Source: Cyclobacteriaceae bacterium (lineage in GTDB: Bacteria > Bacteroidota > Bacteroidia > Cytophagales > Cyclobacteriaceae). Taken from it: a stretch of DNA of 8,079 nucleotides. The notes below the pieces were generated by a model. The model made no database searches. It worked only from the letters and a program-made list of their open reading frames with translations, and was not told the origin of the DNA. A program made the position numbers and the translations under genes. Of the stretch, positions 5,729-8,079 are shown piece by piece. Numbering within the stretch: position 1 is the first letter of the stretch; every line of letters starts with the position of its first letter. The DNA lies in NCBI GenBank assembly GCA_013414665.1, contig CP058703.1:3062407-3070485 (forward strand), in the 5' to 3' direction.

Positions 5729-6232
5729 AAGTGTATCTCCATTGGCTCCAGCGGATCAATCTCGCCTCGCTGTTCTTCTTCTGTCTTCTCATCTGCCACC
5801 ACAACTTCAAGCTCTTCAACCGTCTCGCATTCGACATAAATCGTGATGACAAAAGGCACATCGAACGTTTCTCCTTTAAACCATGCGTTGATGATCGATG
5901 TGTCTCCATCAACATTCACAGGTTTGATCTTCGGAACGTTCCCTGTGATCCATGCCTTATCGCTGTCGAACTGCGGATCTTCAACTTTGATCAAAACCTC
6001 GTCAGAGATTTCAATTCCTTCTTCTTCAACTCTTGCCACATAGAAGACGTCCATCATATCGTTGGCCTGAAAGCTTACGGTCCCGGTTCCCATTTTCCTG
6101 AAGTTGTTACCGCTATTCCAGTTACTTTTTCACGTTAGCCGGAAGTCGGATTTCAAATGGTTTGAACCGCTCAAACTGATTGATCTCCAACTTGGTCATG
6201 ATGATTCTCCGCTTTGTCTTGGTTACAATCAT
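5725..6232 (-). CDS. beta-rich protein of about 168 residues, putative capsid component, one frameshift
   Basis: The start ATG at 6232-6230 overlaps the previous stop (ATGA); an inner ATG at 6199 (MTKLEINQFERFKPFEIRLP) is an alternative. The first frame stops at TAA soon after RLPANVKK. Removing one A from the A5 run (T5 on plus, 6126-6130) gives VKSNWNSGNNFRKMGTGTVS and continues smoothly into the long downstream frame to 5725. The body is beta-rich and acidic (SFQANDMMDVFYVARV, PFVITIYVECETVEELEVVV) and ends in a Glu-rich tail. No family is recognised. Size, strand pattern and place between two other beta proteins fit a single beta-sandwich or jelly-roll virion protein. The 122-residue form from 6093 is probably an artefact of the break. 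Confidence 0.65.
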
Positions 6233-6608
6233 TTCATCTCACATAAGAGGTTGATGATAACTTTGTAGTAGGCAAAGGGAGCGTTGGGATTAGCCGTGTC
6301 CTTGTATTGGATTTTGAGTTCACCGTTTCCTGCGATGACTCCGCTACCCAACGATTTGTATTTATCATCGGGCGCTACGGCCATTCCACTCATAAACATT
6401 TTGCTTTCGAAGTCTTCGGGGAAAAGCTCTTCCCGGAAAGTTCGATGCGTTGAGAGCCTCGGTAAAACAAGAGGTTTGGCTTGTCAGAACTCATCATAAT
6501 GCCATGCACTACTTTCACGTTCTTATCCAGGTCAAACTTCTTGTTCACCGGTTGCCCCTCCGCGTCTACTTGGAAGGTGTAGATCTTGTCTACCCAACGC
6601 TTCTCCAT
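6229..6608 (-). CDS. beta-rich 126-residue protein, putative jelly-roll capsid protein, one frameshift
   Basis: The first frame (MEKRWVDKIYTFQVDAEGQP) runs to residue 72. Its last 15 or so residues look wrong, while another frame supplies ELFPEDFESKMFMSGMAVAP and onward to NAPFAYYKVIINLLCEMK. One base added to the G3 run (C3 on plus, 6432-6434) gives LSGEELFPEDFESK and a 126-residue protein ending TGA at 6231-6229. Strands alternate throughout (KVVHGIMM, NLLFYRG, GELKIQYKD, AYYKVIIN), consistent with a jelly roll or a beta sandwich. The gene begins 6 bases after the stop of the main capsid candidate and its stop overlaps the next start. It is probably a second shell or vertex protein; I cannot name a family. 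Confidence 0.7.
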
Positions 6609-6614
6609 GACCTA

Positions 6615-7343
6615 CTAAGGAATAGTTGCCGTTCCTTCAAGACCTACATAGAGAACGGAATTCGCATCAAGGCCTTTGATGGTGCCGAGTTCAATCTCAA
6701 ACTCAATGTCCACATCATCATGGATCAAGCGAGGGTTCGCGAGCTTGTAGAAACTCTTGGGAACCATATCGAATTGAGTTGTAACGAACTTCCGGTTTGA
6801 AGTATCGCTAACAAGTTGCTTCTTGTTGGCTTTCAATTTGAATTCACCGTTCGCCAATGCTCCGATGTTTTCGATAGTGTCGAATTTGGTCGTCTTGATG
6901 TCATCAACATCCATTGATGCTGCAACTCCGTGCAGGAGGTAAATTCCCGACACGAGCAATGCCATGTTTTTCGGAAGTTTGGCGTTGCTGATGTTACGCA
7001 GGTTCACTTCTTTCACATCCTGGCTTTCGAACATCTTGATTGTCTTCGCGCCTCTGATTGGCTTGATTGTATAGATCAGTTGATCAGCCAGACGCAACTT
7101 GCCCTGGAGCAATTGCTCTTTGATGTGCTTGGGCAGTTCAACAAAGAACTTTTCAAATTCCGCGCGTGATCCCTGTGAGGGAATGTGACGCTTCACAATC
7201 TTGCTCATCGCCTTTGCGCGTTGCACAGGGTTCAGTGCGTTCAGATACCCTAACAACTCGGTATCCATCTCTCCATTCAGACCCAACAACTCTGTCGGGT
7301 TTGTGTACTCACTCTCCATGAGTTGTCCTAATGCTCCCAGCAT
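6615..7343 (-). CDS. putative major capsid protein (helical N-terminus plus jelly-roll-like domain)
   Basis: The intact 242-residue protein has a helical first 80 residues (MLGALGQLMESEYTN, LLGYLNALNPVQRAKAM, FEKFFVELPKHIKEQLL). A beta-rich domain follows (about 85-242), including MFESQDVKEVNLRNISNAKL, KNMALLVSGIYLLHGV, SFYKLANPRLIHDD, IEFEIELG and SVLYVGLEGTATIP. The YKL.NP.LI then alternating hydrophobic strands resemble C-terminal strands of jelly-roll capsid proteins of small tailless phages. It leads the block of four beta proteins and has the longest leader, with a hairpin upstream, as expected for a highly expressed gene. The beta domain is short for a classical double jelly roll, so a single jelly roll is possible. 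Assignment rests on pattern and context only. Confidence 0.55.
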   Translation of the reverse strand: MLGALGQLMESEYTNPTELLGLNGEMDTELLGYLNALNPVQRAKAMSKIVKRHIPSQGSRAEFEKFFVELPKHIKEQLLQGKLRLADQLIYTIKPIRGAKTIKMFESQDVKEVNLRNISNAKLPKNMALLVSGIYLLHGVAASMDVDDIKTTKFDTIENIGALANGEFKLKANKKQLVSDTSNRKFVTTQFDMVPKSFYKLANPRLIHDDVDIEFEIELGTIKGLDANSVLYVGLEGTATIP

Positions 7344-7370
7344 AATCTTACTTTGTGTTTAATTGTTTAC
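7344..7370 (-). promoter_or_regulatory. A-rich leader of the capsid candidate
   Basis: The minus strand reads GTAAACAATTAAACACAAAG at 7370-7351, then TAAGATT before the ATG at 7343. It is the fullest version of a motif found before at least four other starts here. There is no Shine-Dalgarno sequence, so the A-rich stretch probably supports translation initiation. Confidence 0.5.
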
Positions 7371-7386
7371 TCTTGATTTAAAACTT

Positions 7387-7451
7387 TAAAAGGCGGGAAC
7401 GCAGTCGGAGAAAAATTCGGCAAAAAAACTCCGCTGCATCCCCAGCCTTTA
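7387..7451 (-). promoter_or_regulatory. long imperfect RNA hairpin between membrane-protein and capsid genes
   Basis: Arms at 7387-7410 and 7429-7451 pair over about 20 positions around an 18-base loop made mostly of T (minus strand) with GCCG in the middle. The two non-Watson-Crick positions become G-U pairs in the minus-strand transcript but C-A mismatches in a plus-strand transcript. This points to selection on the leftward RNA. The stem begins at the stop codon of the 185-residue gene (7451-7449) and ends about 43 bases before the capsid start. It could be a partial terminator, an RNA-stabilising element raising capsid expression, or a genome-packaging or replication signal in a single-stranded genome. 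It lacks a plain U-tract after the stem, so a simple terminator is less likely. Confidence 0.65.
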
Positions 7452-8006
7452 GAATTCTCTTTCCACTTCGTTCAAGCTTCCGTTCATTGTGGCAATCTGT
7501 TCTTGAATCCTGTCAATGGCTGACATATCCAGTTCCTTCGTTTCACTGTATGGATTTACGAAGTAGGTGACCTGTTCCTCCGCTTGCTCTCCGGATAGTC
7601 CGGCAGTTGCCGAAGGTTCCGCAGCCTTGCTGATGTAGAGCTTCTCGGAGAAATTCTTGAAGAAAGTGCCTACACGATCTTTCGCTTCTTCAGCAATCTG
7701 CTTCATGTCAAATCCATCGACACCTTGCACAGTTGGCTTGTTCTGATTCTGAAAACCATTGCTCAGTATTAAGCCGAGACCTGCCGCTGTGATGTATGCG
7801 TTCTGCTTATGAAAGCCCAGTAGTGTCACCGGAATCCCCGCAAGCAAAGAATGCTTACCCAATGCTGCACCGGCACCTCCCGCTGCGATGGCAGCGAGAA
7901 TCACCAATCCTCCCTTCGTTACAGTCTGCGCTACTGGATGCTCCAGCACCTGTGCAGTTCCGAAGAGCGCGTTTTGTTGTTTATTTTTCTTCTTCGCGTT
8001 TGCCAT
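7449..8006 (-). CDS. small membrane protein, putative virion membrane component
   Basis: The intact 185-residue protein begins with a basic tail (MANAKKKNKQQ). Hydrophobic Gly/Ala-rich segments follow at about 31-49 (GGLVILAAIAAGGAGAALG), 53-65 and 70-82. An amphipathic helical region (about 99-125) and an acidic C-terminus (ELDMSAIDRIQEQIATMN, EREF) complete it. Two or three short membrane helices with Gly-rich packing suit a protein of an internal virion membrane. The start at 8006 lies one base after the stop of the upstream Lys-rich gene. I do not recognise a named family; the order (membrane protein just before the capsid candidate) fits a membrane-containing tailless phage. Confidence 0.75.
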   Translation of the reverse strand: MANAKKKNKQQNALFGTAQVLEHPVAQTVTKGGLVILAAIAAGGAGAALGKHSLLAGIPVTLLGFHKQNAYITAAGLGLILSNGFQNQNKPTVQGVDGFDMKQIAEEAKDRVGTFFKNFSEKLYISKAAEPSATAGLSGEQAEEQVTYFVNPYSETKELDMSAIDRIQEQIATMNGSLNEVEREF

Positions 8007-8007
8007 G

Positions 8008-8079
8008 TTACAATAGATTTTGAGCTTTCACTTTTGTTTTCGTTTTCGTCTTTCCTGTTTTACCCTTCTTGGCTTTACT
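8008..8079 (-). CDS. C-terminus of a Lys-rich basic protein, enters from right edge
   Basis: The frame is open from the right edge for 23 codons to TAA at 8010-8008: SKAKKGKTGKTKTKTKVKAQ, then NLL. The alternating Lys/Thr tail is strongly basic and would bind nucleic acid or acidic lipid head groups, like the basic tails on the 185-residue and peptidoglycan-binding proteins here. The N-terminus lies outside the window unless the sequence is circular. In that case it is the end of the protein starting at 126. The next gene starts one base after its stop. Confidence 0.55.
   Translation of the reverse strand, partial: SKAKKGKTGKTKTKTKVKAQNLL

Noticed and set aside
5577..5915. 112-codon minus-strand ORF
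   Set aside because: Overlaps two coupled beta-rich genes in a third frame; composition rich in Arg, Trp and Ser is typical of an off-frame shadow.
5731..6138. 135-codon plus-strand ORF
   Set aside because: Cys/Phe/His-heavy shadow of the acidic beta-rich minus-strand gene; no other plus-strand gene is credible in the window.
2712..6608. Programmed -1 or +1 ribosomal frameshifting as the explanation of the split genes
   Set aside because: No canonical X XXY YYZ slippery heptamer sits in the proper frame at the sites I checked, the shifts go in both directions, and such genes do not usually need recoding; indel error is simpler.
1..8079. CRISPR arrays, tRNA or rRNA genes, insertion sequences, a dif/att site
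   Set aside because: No regular short repeats with spacers, no cloverleaf-like segment, no transposase and no convincing XerCD-type site were seen. A dif-like site in the AT-rich gap at 127-232 was looked for but no credible two-arm match was found.

Overview
The window looks like the structural and lysis region, and possibly the whole genome, of a small tailless virus or provirus of a Bacteroidota host. Every credible gene lies on the minus strand and the genes are packed end to end. Several stop/start pairs overlap by 4 bases (524/527, 5725/5728, 6229/6232). Most starts lack a strong Shine-Dalgarno sequence and are preceded by A-rich leaders, as is usual in Bacteroidota. No tail, portal, large terminase, integrase, Rep or packaging-ATPase gene is visible. 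The gene set (short membrane proteins, several small beta-rich proteins, a peptidoglycan-binding membrane protein, a GH108 muramidase, a repeat-containing fibre) is what an internal-membrane icosahedral phage of the FLiP type would carry. That placement is inference and not a database result.

Transcription runs from right to left. 8079-7449: the C-terminus of a Lys-rich protein, then a 185-residue membrane protein. 7451-7387: a long imperfect RNA hairpin. 7343-5417: four beta-rich proteins, the best capsid candidates (242, 126, about 168 and 103 residues). 5413-4031: a coiled-coil protein, a conserved-looking 60-residue protein, and a membrane-anchored protein with an annexin-like repeat. 4004-1793: three cell-wall genes in a row, namely a membrane-anchored peptidoglycan-binding protein, a GH108 muramidase, and a protein with an L,D-transpeptidase-like His/Cys motif and a C-terminal membrane helix. 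1806-928: a fibre or spike with about 57-residue repeats. 864-233: small proteins of unknown function. 232-127: an AT-rich gap. 126-1: the N-terminus of a protein resembling the small Bacteroidota helix-turn-helix (excisionase-like) family, running off the left edge.

At least five genes are split by a one-base indel at or near a short homopolymer: 2737-2740, 3917-3921, 6126-6130, 6432-6434 and about 738-749. Restoring one base (or removing one at 6126-6130) rejoins a coherent protein each time. This looks like sequencing or assembly error, and less like decay or programmed frameshifting. The CDS coordinates given here span the repaired genes.

The reading frame at the right edge continues without a stop into the frame at the left edge, so the sequence may be a closed circle of about 8.1 kb. 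No terminal repeat proves this. The most interesting items are the possible circular compact genome, the wobble-compatible hairpin before the main capsid candidate, the annexin-like virion protein, the membrane-anchored L,D-transpeptidase-like protein, and a 13-base leader motif shared by several genes.
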